From Lachnospiraceae bacterium (GTDB lineage: Bacteria; Bacillota; Clostridia; Lachnospirales; Lachnospiraceae): 64,000 bases of DNA. The translations under genes were made by a program, and so were the position numbers. This document shows, one piece after another, positions 24,697 to 32,342 of the stretch. Where the stretch lies: the NCBI GenBank assembly GCA_022792885.1, contig JAAWBX010000012.1, positions 60,849 through 124,848 of the forward strand. The letters are read 5' to 3'. The notes beneath the pieces are model-generated. The model was not told the origin of the DNA and searched no databases. It worked only from the letters and a program-made list of their open reading frames with translations. How positions within the stretch are numbered: the stretch's first letter is position 1; every line of letters begins with the position of its first letter.

Positions 24697-24708
24697 TTGT
24701 GTACACAA
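24697..24708. promoter_or_regulatory. Palindrome, candidate GntR operator 1
   Basis: TTGTGTACACAA is a perfect 12-bp palindrome about 90 bases after the -10 box and 61 bases before dctP. A one-mismatch copy lies at 25852-25863. FCD-type GntR sites are often short TTGT/ACAA palindromes, hence the assignment. Confidence 0.5.
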
Positions 24709-24769
24709 TTATAAGGATTCGGACAGCGATATGTTGGTTGGACGAGAGAGAAAAGAAGGGAGAGTAAAC

Positions 24770-25837
24770 ATGAGAATGAAAAAATTTTTAGCCGCGGTTC
24801 TGGTGGCGGCGATGGGCGCGACCATGCTGTTTGGCTGCGGAGGGAAAGACGGCGGCAGCACGACGGCGGCGCCGGGCGGCAGTGAGGCGGCCGATGGCAG
24901 CGAGGCGGCCGGCGACAACGGCGATACGATTACGTTTAAAATGTCTTTGAACGACCCGGAGACTTCCAATTATTATAAAGGCGCCTGTGCGATCGCGGAT
25001 GAAGTGGAAAAAGCGACGAACGGCAGAATTAAGATCGAAGTATATGCAGGCGGCTCTTTAGGCGGCGAGCGCGACTGCGTGGAACTGGCGATGAACAACG
25101 ATCTGGATATTGCCACGACGGCAAACTCGGTATTGACGAACTTTATCCCCGAGATGGGAATTATCGATCAGGCTTATCTGTGGACCAGCATCGATCAGGC
25201 GCATGCCGCGGTGGACGGCGATCTGGGCGCCATGATTTCCGAGAAGGCAGAGGGAATCGGCCTTCATGTAATTGGCTGGATGGAATCCGGTTTCCGTGAT
25301 ACGTTCTCCACGAAGCCGATCGCGTCCGTAGCGGATTTTAAGGGCATTAAGATCCGTACGATGCAGAATGATTTCCATATGGCGGCGTTCAACGCTTTCG
25401 GTGCGATTGCGACTCCTATGGCTTACGGCGAAGTGTTCACCGCTTTACAGCAGGGAACGATCGACGCCTGTGAGAACGCGATTTCGAACTGCTTGGCGTC
25501 CGGTTTCTATGAAGTGACCAAGAACGTGACGAATACCAAGCACGCCTACGTATACATTCTGGTCTGCATGTCGGATGACGCGTGGAATAAAGTTCCGGAA
25601 GATCTGCGGGATACTTTCCTGGAGGCCGTTAAGAAGGGTTATGAGGCTCAGAGACAGTATCTGGTAGATGCGAATACGGAAGCTACCGAAGAGCTGAAGA
25701 AGCTTGGCGTTGAATTCTTTGATATTGACGTGAACGAACTGCAGAGCTTGTATCAGGACGCGGCCGAAGAAGAAGGCTGGACGTTCGACGAAGAGTGGCA
25801 GAAAGCGGTTGACAAGGCGATCTCGGAGAATCCGTAA
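24770..25837 (+). CDS. dctP: TRAP transporter substrate-binding lipoprotein (DctP family)
   Basis: 355 residues from ATG 24770 behind AGAAGGGAG; the frame is open upstream but without a site. A signal peptide ends at lipobox MLFGC (Cys23), followed by a Gly/Ser/Ala linker. The DctP domain (about 50-350) shows GRIKIEVYAGGSLGGERD, the hinge ADFKGIKIRTMQND and the carboxylate-pocket region LQQGTIDACENAI. The conserved pocket Arg (KIRTMQ) binds the substrate carboxylate. It captures a sugar acid outside the cell and hands it to DctQM. With the genes downstream, a uronate or aldonate is the expected ligand. Confidence 0.93.
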   Translation: MRMKKFLAAVLVAAMGATMLFGCGGKDGGSTTAAPGGSEAADGSEAAGDNGDTITFKMSLNDPETSNYYKGACAIADEVEKATNGRIKIEVYAGGSLGGERDCVELAMNNDLDIATTANSVLTNFIPEMGIIDQAYLWTSIDQAHAAVDGDLGAMISEKAEGIGLHVIGWMESGFRDTFSTKPIASVADFKGIKIRTMQNDFHMAAFNAFGAIATPMAYGEVFTALQQGTIDACENAISNCLASGFYEVTKNVTNTKHAYVYILVCMSDDAWNKVPEDLRDTFLEAVKKGYEAQRQYLVDANTEATEELKKLGVEFFDIDVNELQSLYQDAAEEEGWTFDEEWQKAVDKAISENP

Positions 25838-25851
25838 GAATAAGCAGGCGG

Positions 25852-25863
25852 TTGTGTACATAA
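25852..25863. promoter_or_regulatory. Near-palindrome, candidate GntR operator 2
   Basis: TTGTGTACATAA differs from the palindrome at 24697 by one base. It lies in the dctP-dctQ gap. Confidence 0.4.
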
Positions 25864-25883
25864 TTGAAGCAAGTGAAAAGATG

Positions 25884-25913
25884 GCGGGGGACCTGGTGTC
25901 TCCCGCTTTGTTT
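25884..25913 (+). terminator. Intercistronic hairpin after dctP
   Basis: GCGGGGGA (25884-25891) pairs with TCTCCCGC (25899-25906), followed by TTTGTTT. It probably ends part of the transcripts and raises binding protein over permease. Confidence 0.65.
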
Positions 25914-25933
25914 AAAGAAAGGTAAAGACAGGC

Positions 25934-26452
25934 ATGAAAAAATTTCTTGCGGGCCTGCAGAAAGTGGAAAATTTTATCATGATCACCACGTTCGCAATTA
26001 TGGTGGCTTCCTCTTTCGCACAGGTTATCAACAGAAATATCATTCAGAGCAGTATCAGTTGGTTTGATGAACTGGCCATGTACAGCATGATCTGGATGAC
26101 GCTGTTGGGAGCCGAGATGGGTCTTCGCGACGGTACGCAGGTATCGATCGTGGCGGTGGTGGAAAAGATCGACAAGATGAGCCATAAAGCTTATCAGGTC
26201 GTGATGATTATTGCGAAGCTGATTGTGGTCGCCTTCACGGGCATCATGTTTAAGAGCTCGATCGACATGGTTTTAAAGCAGGTCCAGACAGGACAGACTT
26301 CGGCCGGATTAAAGTTGAGCATGGCGGTTCCTTATTCGGCGCTGATGGTTGGTTTTGGTATTATGACGTTTGTACAGTTGGCCAGGATCGTCTCGATGGT
26401 TCTGGAATTTGGAAAAAAAGAGGGAGAGGAGGCGTCTGAATGTCAGGAATAG
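25934..26452 (+). CDS. dctQ: TRAP transporter small permease (DctQ)
   Basis: 172 residues with four membrane helices (about 13-35, 48-65, 90-112, 130-155). DctQ signatures are the N-terminal KVENFIMITTFAIMVASSF helix and SISWFDELAMYSMIWMTLLG, which precedes the conserved GLRDGTQVSI. DctQ scaffolds DctM and helps dock DctP. Its last 13 bases overlap the dctM start. Confidence 0.92.
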   Translation: MKKFLAGLQKVENFIMITTFAIMVASSFAQVINRNIIQSSISWFDELAMYSMIWMTLLGAEMGLRDGTQVSIVAVVEKIDKMSHKAYQVVMIIAKLIVVAFTGIMFKSSIDMVLKQVQTGQTSAGLKLSMAVPYSALMVGFGIMTFVQLARIVSMVLEFGKKEGEEASECQE

Positions 26453-27714
26453 TTTTGTTTGGTACGCTGGCTCTCTGTCTGGTTTTAAGCGTTCCGATTG
26501 CGATGTCTCTGGGGGTTGCGTCGGTTGTGACGATTCTCACGATACCGGAACTGACGGTTTCGATCAGTGCGATTACACAGAGGATTTACGGCGGTCTGGA
26601 ATCGGTTTCCATTATGGCGATCGCGTTTTTTGTACTGGCCGGGAATCTGATGACGGAAGGCGGCATCTCCCGCAGGCTGGTAGATTTTGCGAACTCGATT
26701 ATCGGAGGTGTGCGCGGCGGTATGGCAATGGCCCTGGTACTTGCCTGCGCGTTTTTTGCGGCTCTTTCCGGTTCGGCGCCGGCCACGGTTTTGGCTATCG
26801 GCTACATGTTATATGAAGATATGATCCGGATCGGATACCCCAAGGAAAGGACGGCCGGACTTTTGGTTGTGTCCGGCGGTATGGGGCCGATCATTCCGCC
26901 TAGTATCATCATGGTGGTATACGGTACTCTGACAGGCGCTTCGATCGCCAGCATGTTCAAATCCGGTATGTTTATCGGTATTGCGATCATGGTGGTTTTG
27001 ATGATCGAGGTTATGTATTTTGCGAAGAAAGAGCAATGGCCCAAAGCGACTACGAAGCTGACTGCCAAGGACTTTTTTGCTTCTTTCCTGCGCGCGATTC
27101 CGGCTTTGATGATGCCCATCATTATTCTTGGCGGCATTTATTCCGGTCTTTTGACCCCTACGGAATCTTCCGCGGTCGCCGTCGTCTGGTCTCTGATCGC
27201 GGGTATCTTTATCTATCGTGAGATTAAGATAAAAAGTCTCAGCCGGATCTTTCTCGAATCGGCCAAGGGCGCTGCCATGATCCTGTTTATCATCGGGACC
27301 AGCACTGCGTTTTCCTGGCTGTTTACATTTTCCGGTATTTCCAAAGTCATGGTGGCGACGATCGTGGGATGGAACCTGAATAAGACGTTGTTCTGCCTGG
27401 TTATCGCGATCCTGCTGCTGATTTTCGGTACGTTCCTGGAAGGCATCGCGATCGCGCTGCTTCTGGTTCCGGTATTATGGCCGATTGCACAGTCTATGGG
27501 TATCGACCCGATTCATTTCGGTATGATTGTCTGCATCGCCAACGTTGTGGGTACGATGACGCCGCCGGTGGCCGTCAATATTTTCTCGGCGGTCAAGGTG
27601 TCGGGTTTGAAAATCGGAGATATCGCGAAAGGACAGATGCCGTTTTTTATCGGCTATGTGGCGGTATTCTTTGTAGTGGTACTTTTCCCGATTGTCAGTA
27701 CGTTTTTGGTGTAG
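26440..27714 (+). CDS. dctM: TRAP transporter large permease (DctM)
   Basis: 424 residues, about twelve membrane helices. DctM marks are PIAMSLGVASVVTI near the start, AFFVLAGNLMTEGGIS, FFAALSGSAPATVLAIG, the GGMGPIIPPSIIMVVYG hairpin and the second-half counterpart GTMTPPVAVNIF. It is the elevator-type Na+-driven transport subunit. The start overlaps dctQ, so translation is coupled. Confidence 0.95.
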   Translation: MSGIVLFGTLALCLVLSVPIAMSLGVASVVTILTIPELTVSISAITQRIYGGLESVSIMAIAFFVLAGNLMTEGGISRRLVDFANSIIGGVRGGMAMALVLACAFFAALSGSAPATVLAIGYMLYEDMIRIGYPKERTAGLLVVSGGMGPIIPPSIIMVVYGTLTGASIASMFKSGMFIGIAIMVVLMIEVMYFAKKEQWPKATTKLTAKDFFASFLRAIPALMMPIIILGGIYSGLLTPTESSAVAVVWSLIAGIFIYREIKIKSLSRIFLESAKGAAMILFIIGTSTAFSWLFTFSGISKVMVATIVGWNLNKTLFCLVIAILLLIFGTFLEGIAIALLLVPVLWPIAQSMGIDPIHFGMIVCIANVVGTMTPPVAVNIFSAVKVSGLKIGDIAKGQMPFFIGYVAVFFVVVLFPIVSTFLV

Positions 27715-27806
27715 TGAGGGAAGGAAGCTTGTGAGCCGTCGAATGGTGTTGCGGGATGCCGAGGAGGCAAATCCTGTATTTTATAAATAAGGAGAGAAGC
27801 GCGAAT

Positions 27807-28607
27807 ATGAGAAATGTTGAGAATGTAAGACGTATGGAGAAGTGGAGCGTGCAGTCTTCGGACGCGCCCGGATTTCATAAGGTGATCACACCGGATACGT
27901 GTGAATGCCGGGCGGCACAGATTTTTCGCCTGAACCTGCAAAGAGGGGAATCTTACCGGCTTGAATCCGGCGAATTGGAGATGAACGCGGCTGTGATTTA
28001 TGGCGCGGCGTCTTTAAGCGGAAACGCGGATTTGACCTGCGGGATGAAGCGATTTGATTCTTTTTATATTCCGGCGGATACCTCGGTGGAGATCAAGGCG
28101 GAGGAAGACCTGGTGATGTATATCGGGGCCGCTTTGTATGAGGGTATCGGAAAAACCATGTTCCGCAGTTATGACGCTTCGCTCCCGATCGGGGACGTAC
28201 ATCAGATTCACGGAGAAGGAAGAGGACGCAGGGAGGTTATGTTTACGCTGACTCCCGAGGATGAGGCTTCCCGCCTGATCTGCGGCCTGACCTGGGGAGG
28301 CGACGGCTCCTGGACAAGCTGGCCGCCTCATCAGCATGAGAAAGATCTGGAAGAAGTTTATTGCTATTTTGATATTCCGGCTCCGAAATTCGGTCTTCAC
28401 TTGAGTTATTTGAAGAGCGGCGAAGCGGAAGATATCGTAGCGCATCCGGTGCAGACCGGCACGATGGTGGAAGCTCCGGCCGGGTATCACCCGACGGTTT
28501 CTTCGCCCGGCGTTCAGAATGCCTATTTTTGGGTGCTGGCCGCTTTTACGCCGGCCAGCCGCAGGTATGATCTGGCGGTGCTGGATCCCTGTTACGCGGC
28601 GCAGTAA
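27807..28607 (+). CDS. KduI/IolB-family sugar-acid isomerase
   Basis: 266 residues from ATG 27807 behind AAGGAGAG. Two cupin domains. The C-terminal one carries the metal motif SWPPHQHEKDLEEVYCYF, followed by PAPKFGLHLSYL and a GYHPTVSSPG loop with the third His. These details are closer to IolB (5-deoxyglucuronate isomerase) than to KduI (4-deoxy-5-hexulose uronate isomerase). However, no inositol gene is nearby and a kduD-type gene lies two genes downstream. A uronate isomerase role, on glucuronate, galacturonate or 5-keto-4-deoxyuronate, fits the operon better. The split between the two reactions cannot be settled from sequence. Confidence 0.8.
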   Translation: MRNVENVRRMEKWSVQSSDAPGFHKVITPDTCECRAAQIFRLNLQRGESYRLESGELEMNAAVIYGAASLSGNADLTCGMKRFDSFYIPADTSVEIKAEEDLVMYIGAALYEGIGKTMFRSYDASLPIGDVHQIHGEGRGRREVMFTLTPEDEASRLICGLTWGGDGSWTSWPPHQHEKDLEEVYCYFDIPAPKFGLHLSYLKSGEAEDIVAHPVQTGTMVEAPAGYHPTVSSPGVQNAYFWVLAAFTPASRRYDLAVLDPCYAAQ

Positions 28608-28671
28608 ATAAGTGAATGGCGGCAGGTGTCTGTGTTTGCAGGCGCCTGCCCGTGCGAAAAGGAGAGCGGTT

Positions 28672-29511
28672 ATGAAAAATCCATTGAATGTTGATCTCAC
28701 CGGCAAAGTCGTTGTGATTACCGGAGCCGGCGGCGTGCTGTGCAGTACGATCGCGAAAGCGGTGGCGGAGGCCGGCGCGAAAGTGGCGCTTTTGGGGAGA
28801 ACGCTTAAGAAACTTCAGGTGGTGGAGGAAGCGATTCGCGCGGAAGGCAAAATAGCCGGTTCTTATGCCTGCGACGTGTTGGATAAGGAGATGCTGGAGC
28901 ACGTACACGAGGAGATTCTTCGTGATTTTGGCCCCTGCGACATTCTTTTGAACGGGGCCGGAGGCAACAATCCGATCGCGACGACCGATCAGGAGTTTTA
29001 TGCGCCGGACGAAGCCGGGAAGACGTTTTTTGATTTGGATAAAAAGGGTTTTGAGGACGTGATGTCCCTGAATTTTACGGGAACGCTTCTTCCGTCTCAG
29101 GTATTCGCGAAAGATATGATCGGGCGGGAAGGCTGCAGTATTATCAATATTTCCAGTATGAACGCTTATACGCCGCTTACGAAGATTCCTGCCTACAGCG
29201 GCGCGAAGGCGGCGATCTCGAATTTTACTCAATGGATGGCGACGTATTTTGCAAAGACCGGTATTCGCTGCAACGCGATCGCCCCCGGCTTTTTTGCTAC
29301 GGAGCAGAATCACAGATTGTTATTTAATGAAGACGGTTCTTTGTCGGAGCGTTCCGGGAAGATCTTGCGGAATACGCCGACGGAACGTTTCGGAAAGCCG
29401 GAAGAGCTGGTTGGCGCGGTGCTGTTTTTGATGTGCGAGGAGGCCAGCGGGTTTATCAACGGCGTGATCATTCCGATTGACGGAGGCTTCTGCGCCTATG
29501 CGGGCGTTTAG
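28672..29511 (+). CDS. uxuB: SDR D-mannonate oxidoreductase (fructuronate reductase, UxuB of Bacillus YjmF type)
   Basis: 279 residues from ATG 28672 behind AAAAGGAGAG. An SDR fold with GAGGVLCSTIAKAVA cofactor loop, NGAGGNNPIATTD, the catalytic Ser of NISSMNAYTPLTK, and Tyr/Lys in PAYSGAKAAIS. The insertion with FDLDKKGFEDVMSLNFTGTL and the IPIDGGFCAYAGV end are typical of YjmF-type UxuB. The enzyme reduces fructuronate to mannonate with NADH. Mannonate could then be dehydrated by the ManD-family enzyme at 57523, since no UxuA lies in this operon. A small GGCAGG/CCTGCC hairpin precedes the gene. Confidence 0.87.
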   Translation: MKNPLNVDLTGKVVVITGAGGVLCSTIAKAVAEAGAKVALLGRTLKKLQVVEEAIRAEGKIAGSYACDVLDKEMLEHVHEEILRDFGPCDILLNGAGGNNPIATTDQEFYAPDEAGKTFFDLDKKGFEDVMSLNFTGTLLPSQVFAKDMIGREGCSIINISSMNAYTPLTKIPAYSGAKAAISNFTQWMATYFAKTGIRCNAIAPGFFATEQNHRLLFNEDGSLSERSGKILRNTPTERFGKPEELVGAVLFLMCEEASGFINGVIIPIDGGFCAYAGV

Positions 29512-29542
29512 GCAAGGATAGATGAAAAGGAGGTTGGGTAAG

Positions 29543-30310
29543 ATGAATTTGTTTGACTTGACAGGGAAGAAAGCGATCGTCACCGGCGGGACCAGAGGCC
29601 TGGGGCACGGTATGGCGGAAGGTTTAATGGAGGCCGGCGCGGAGGTCGTGATCTTCGGCAGCAGCGCGAAAGTAAAGGATGTGGCGGCGGATTTCTGCGC
29701 GAAGGGTTTTTCGTGCCATGGCGTGCAGTGTAATCTGGCGGCGCCGGAAGAGAGGCCGCGGGCTTTTAAGGAAGCGGTGGAGCTTTTGGGCGGACTGGAT
29801 ATCATCGTGAACGCGGCCGGTATTCAGAGAAGAGCGTCCTCGGAGCAGTTTTCGATGGAAGACTGGAAAGACGTGATCGAGGTGAACCTGACGGCCGTGT
29901 TTGAACTGACGCAGCTGGCGGCGCAGGAATACCTGAAGAAAGAAGTTCCTTACGGCAAGATCATCAATATTTCTTCCATGATCGCTTATTTCGGCGGTCA
30001 GACGATTCCGGCGTATGCGGCGTCGAAAGGCGGCGTGGCTCAGTTCTCCAAGACATTCTGCAATGATCTGGCATCGAAGGGGATCAATATCAACTGTATC
30101 GCTCCCGGATACATGGCGACCGAGATGAATACGGCGCTGACCAAGGAGAACAATCCGGAGAGATACGCGCAGATTACGGCCCGTATTCCGGCGCAGAGAT
30201 GGGGAACGCCGGATGATATGAAGGGGGCCTGCGTGTTTTTGGCTTCCCGTGCGTCCGATTATATCAACGGCTGCACGATTCCGGTAGACGGCGGATATCT
30301 GGTAAAATAA
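29543..30310 (+). CDS. kduD: KduD-type 2-deoxy-D-gluconate 3-dehydrogenase (SDR)
   Basis: 255 residues from ATG 29543 behind AAAAGGAGG. SDR motifs: GGTRGLGHGMAEGL (cofactor), NAAGIQRR, the catalytic Ser in NISSMIAYFGGQT, and YAASKGG. The GIQRR and C-terminal IPVDGGYLVK are KduD hallmarks. KduD interconverts 2,5-diketo-3-deoxygluconate and 2-keto-3-deoxygluconate. With the isomerase two genes upstream it would complete the unsaturated-uronate branch. A clear paralogue lies at 62965. Confidence 0.9.
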   Translation: MNLFDLTGKKAIVTGGTRGLGHGMAEGLMEAGAEVVIFGSSAKVKDVAADFCAKGFSCHGVQCNLAAPEERPRAFKEAVELLGGLDIIVNAAGIQRRASSEQFSMEDWKDVIEVNLTAVFELTQLAAQEYLKKEVPYGKIINISSMIAYFGGQTIPAYAASKGGVAQFSKTFCNDLASKGININCIAPGYMATEMNTALTKENNPERYAQITARIPAQRWGTPDDMKGACVFLASRASDYINGCTIPVDGGYLVK

Positions 30311-30330
30311 TTTATTAGGAGAGGCAAATA

Positions 30331-31299
30331 ATGAAGGTAATTATCACGGATTGCGATCATGCGAATATCGATATTGAGAGAGACGTTCTGAACAAAGCGG
30401 GGATTTCCTTTGAGCTGAAGCAGTGCGTAACGGAAGAAGATCTGATCGAGCAGTGCCAGGGGGCGGAGATTTTTATCAATCAGTACGCTCCGATCACGAG
30501 GAAGGTAATGGAAGCTTTGCCGGATCTGAAATTTGTGGTTCGCTACGGCGTCGGCGTAAATAACGTGGATGTGGCGGCGGCCACGGAATTGGGCGTTCAG
30601 ATCGGCAATGTGCCGGATTATGGTATGAACGAAGTGGCGGACGAGGCGATTGCTCTTATGATGGCGCTGACCCGCAAGATCGTTATTATGAACGATTACA
30701 CGAAGAACGTGAAATGGGATTATGCCAGAGCCATTCCGGTCCGCAGGCCTACGACGCAGACGGTCGGCGTGATGGGGCTTGGCCGGATCGGCCGGAATTT
30801 TGCCGAGAAAGCGCATGCGATCGGGTATAATGTGATCGGTTACGATCCTTATTATACGCCCAGTGAGGACAAAGGGACCGGATATATTAAGTCGGTATCG
30901 TTGGACGAGCTGATCGTACAGTCGGATATCATTTCCATTCACTGCCCTCTGACGCCGGAAGTCGCGAACATCTTTAATAAAGAAACGTTTAAGAAAATGA
31001 GGAACCATGCGTATCTGATCAACGTGGCCAGAGGCGGCATCATCAATGAGGACGATCTGGTATGGGCGGTTGAGAACGGTGAGATCGCGGGCGCGGGAAT
31101 CGACTGCGTGCTTCATGAGCCGATGAAGCCGGGCGCGCCTTTGCTCGGCAATGAGAATATTATCGTGACGCCTCATATGGCCTGGTATTCGGAGGAAGCG
31201 GCCGAGGAGCTGAAGAGGAAGGTTGCGGAGGAGTCCGTTCGCTACGCAAAAGGCGAAGCGATCGTTTATCCGGTAAACAAGCCGGAGAAGAGCAGATAA
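30331..31299 (+). CDS. D-isomer-specific 2-hydroxyacid dehydrogenase (CtBP-like)
   Basis: 322 residues. The NAD domain has GLGRIGRNFAEKA, and the catalytic Arg/Glu/His are visible in NVARGGIINED, IDCVLHEP and VTPHMAWYSEEAAE. The substrate half begins MKVIITDCDHANIDIERDVL. The length fits and all catalytic residues are kept. Members reduce 2-keto acids or oxidise 2-hydroxy acids; the substrate is not known. In this operon it may act on a 2-keto sugar acid or recycle NADH. It begins 20 bases after kduD and 25 before the aldolase. Confidence 0.9.
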   Translation: MKVIITDCDHANIDIERDVLNKAGISFELKQCVTEEDLIEQCQGAEIFINQYAPITRKVMEALPDLKFVVRYGVGVNNVDVAAATELGVQIGNVPDYGMNEVADEAIALMMALTRKIVIMNDYTKNVKWDYARAIPVRRPTTQTVGVMGLGRIGRNFAEKAHAIGYNVIGYDPYYTPSEDKGTGYIKSVSLDELIVQSDIISIHCPLTPEVANIFNKETFKKMRNHAYLINVARGGIINEDDLVWAVENGEIAGAGIDCVLHEPMKPGAPLLGNENIIVTPHMAWYSEEAAEELKRKVAEESVRYAKGEAIVYPVNKPEKSR

Positions 31300-31323
31300 A
31301 GCTGAGAAGAAGGAGAAGCAGAG

Positions 31324-32283
31324 ATGAACGAAGTATTGAAGAGAATTTCCGATATTGGTATCGTACCGGTTGTAAAGCTGGAAGATATTGAGAAGGCCGT
31401 ACCGTTGGCAAAGGCCCTGGTAGAGGGAGGTATTCCCTGTGCGGAAGTTACGTTCCGGGCGGCCGGCGCGGATCAGGTGATCGCGAAGATCTCCGCCGAG
31501 GTTCCGGAGATGTTGGTAGGCGCCGGCACGGTCGTTTCCGTTGAACAGGCAGAGAAGGCGATCGGAGCCGGAGCCAAATTCATCGTCAGCCCGGGATTTG
31601 ACGCGGAAGTGGTTGCTTATTGCATCGAAAAAGGCGTTCCGATCACGCCCGGTACCAGCAATCCGTCCGAGATGCAGATGGGCATGAAGATGGGTCTGGA
31701 AGTGGTGAAGTTCTTCCCGGCCGAGCAGGCGGGCGGCGTAAATTATCTGAAAGCGGTTTCCGGCCCTTACGCTTCCCTGAAGTTTATGCCGACCGGCGGT
31801 GTGAACGCCAAGAACATGAACGACTATCTGAGCCAGAAAAACGTGATCGCCTGCGGCGGAAGCTGGATGGTAAAAGGCGATATGATCGCGGCCGGTGATT
31901 TCGCGGGTATCACGGCGCTGTGTAAGGAAGCGGTGCGCACGATGCACGGTTTCGAAGTGAGACATGTGGGCATCAACTGCGCCGATGAAGCCGAGGCCGA
32001 GAAGGTTGCGAAGACCTTTGGCTGCCTGTTTGGTTTTGAGTACAAACCGGGCAATTCTTCTATCTTCTCCGGCACCGGCGTGGAAGTGATGAAGAGCAAA
32101 TACCTGGGCGAGAAAGGCCATATCGCGGTCGTCTGCAATAATGTGGACCGAGCGGTCGCTTATTTTGAGTCCAGGGGCGTGGCCTTCAATAAAGAATCGG
32201 CCAAAGTGAAGGACGGCAGGACGAAGGCGATCTATTTTGCGGAAGAAGTCGGAGGATTTGCGATCCATCTGCTGCAGAAATAA
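31324..32283 (+). CDS. eda: KDPG/KHG aldolase fused to a VOC (glyoxalase-like) domain
   Basis: 319 residues, about 110 more than a plain Eda. The aldolase part (1-212) has AEVTFRAAGA, VGAGTVVSVEQAE, the Schiff-base lysine in VVKFFPAEQAGG (Lys129) and MPTGGVN. The extension (about 215-319) starts FEVRHVGINCADEAEAEKVA and ends FAEEVGGFAIHLLQK. It contains KGHIAVVCNNVDRAVAYF, the shape of a vicinal-oxygen-chelate domain. Eda cleaves KDPG to pyruvate and glyceraldehyde 3-phosphate. The VOC domain's task is unknown; detoxifying or isomerising a dicarbonyl side product is possible. No KDG kinase is seen in the operon. Confidence 0.9.
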   Translation: MNEVLKRISDIGIVPVVKLEDIEKAVPLAKALVEGGIPCAEVTFRAAGADQVIAKISAEVPEMLVGAGTVVSVEQAEKAIGAGAKFIVSPGFDAEVVAYCIEKGVPITPGTSNPSEMQMGMKMGLEVVKFFPAEQAGGVNYLKAVSGPYASLKFMPTGGVNAKNMNDYLSQKNVIACGGSWMVKGDMIAAGDFAGITALCKEAVRTMHGFEVRHVGINCADEAEAEKVAKTFGCLFGFEYKPGNSSIFSGTGVEVMKSKYLGEKGHIAVVCNNVDRAVAYFESRGVAFNKESAKVKDGRTKAIYFAEEVGGFAIHLLQK

Positions 32284-32293
32284 ACATGTAGGG

Positions 32294-32340
32294 AACCCTC
32301 CCGGCATACTTTGTAACAAGTGTGCTGAGAGGGTTTTTTA
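32294..32340 (+). terminator. Terminator of the uronate operon, overlapping the cwlD ribosome binding site
   Basis: AACCCTC (32294-32300) and GAGGGTT (32329-32335) close a hairpin with an inner GCATACTT/AAGTGTGC stem, followed by TTTTTA. The right arm GAGAGGG is also the only good ribosome binding site for the GTG at 32343. Confidence 0.8.
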
Positions 32341-32342
32341 TT

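Noticed and set aside
24482..24769. A 96-codon upstream extension of the first dctP
   Set aside because: It covers the promoter and candidate operators, and the signal peptide with lipobox begins only at 24770 behind a ribosome binding site.
30259..32319. A 686-codon open frame on the minus strand across kduD, the dehydrogenase and the aldolase
   Set aside because: It is the mirror of three well-supported plus-strand genes with good start sites and catalytic motifs, and its translation is low in family features and rich in Arg/His. GC-rich third positions create such frames.
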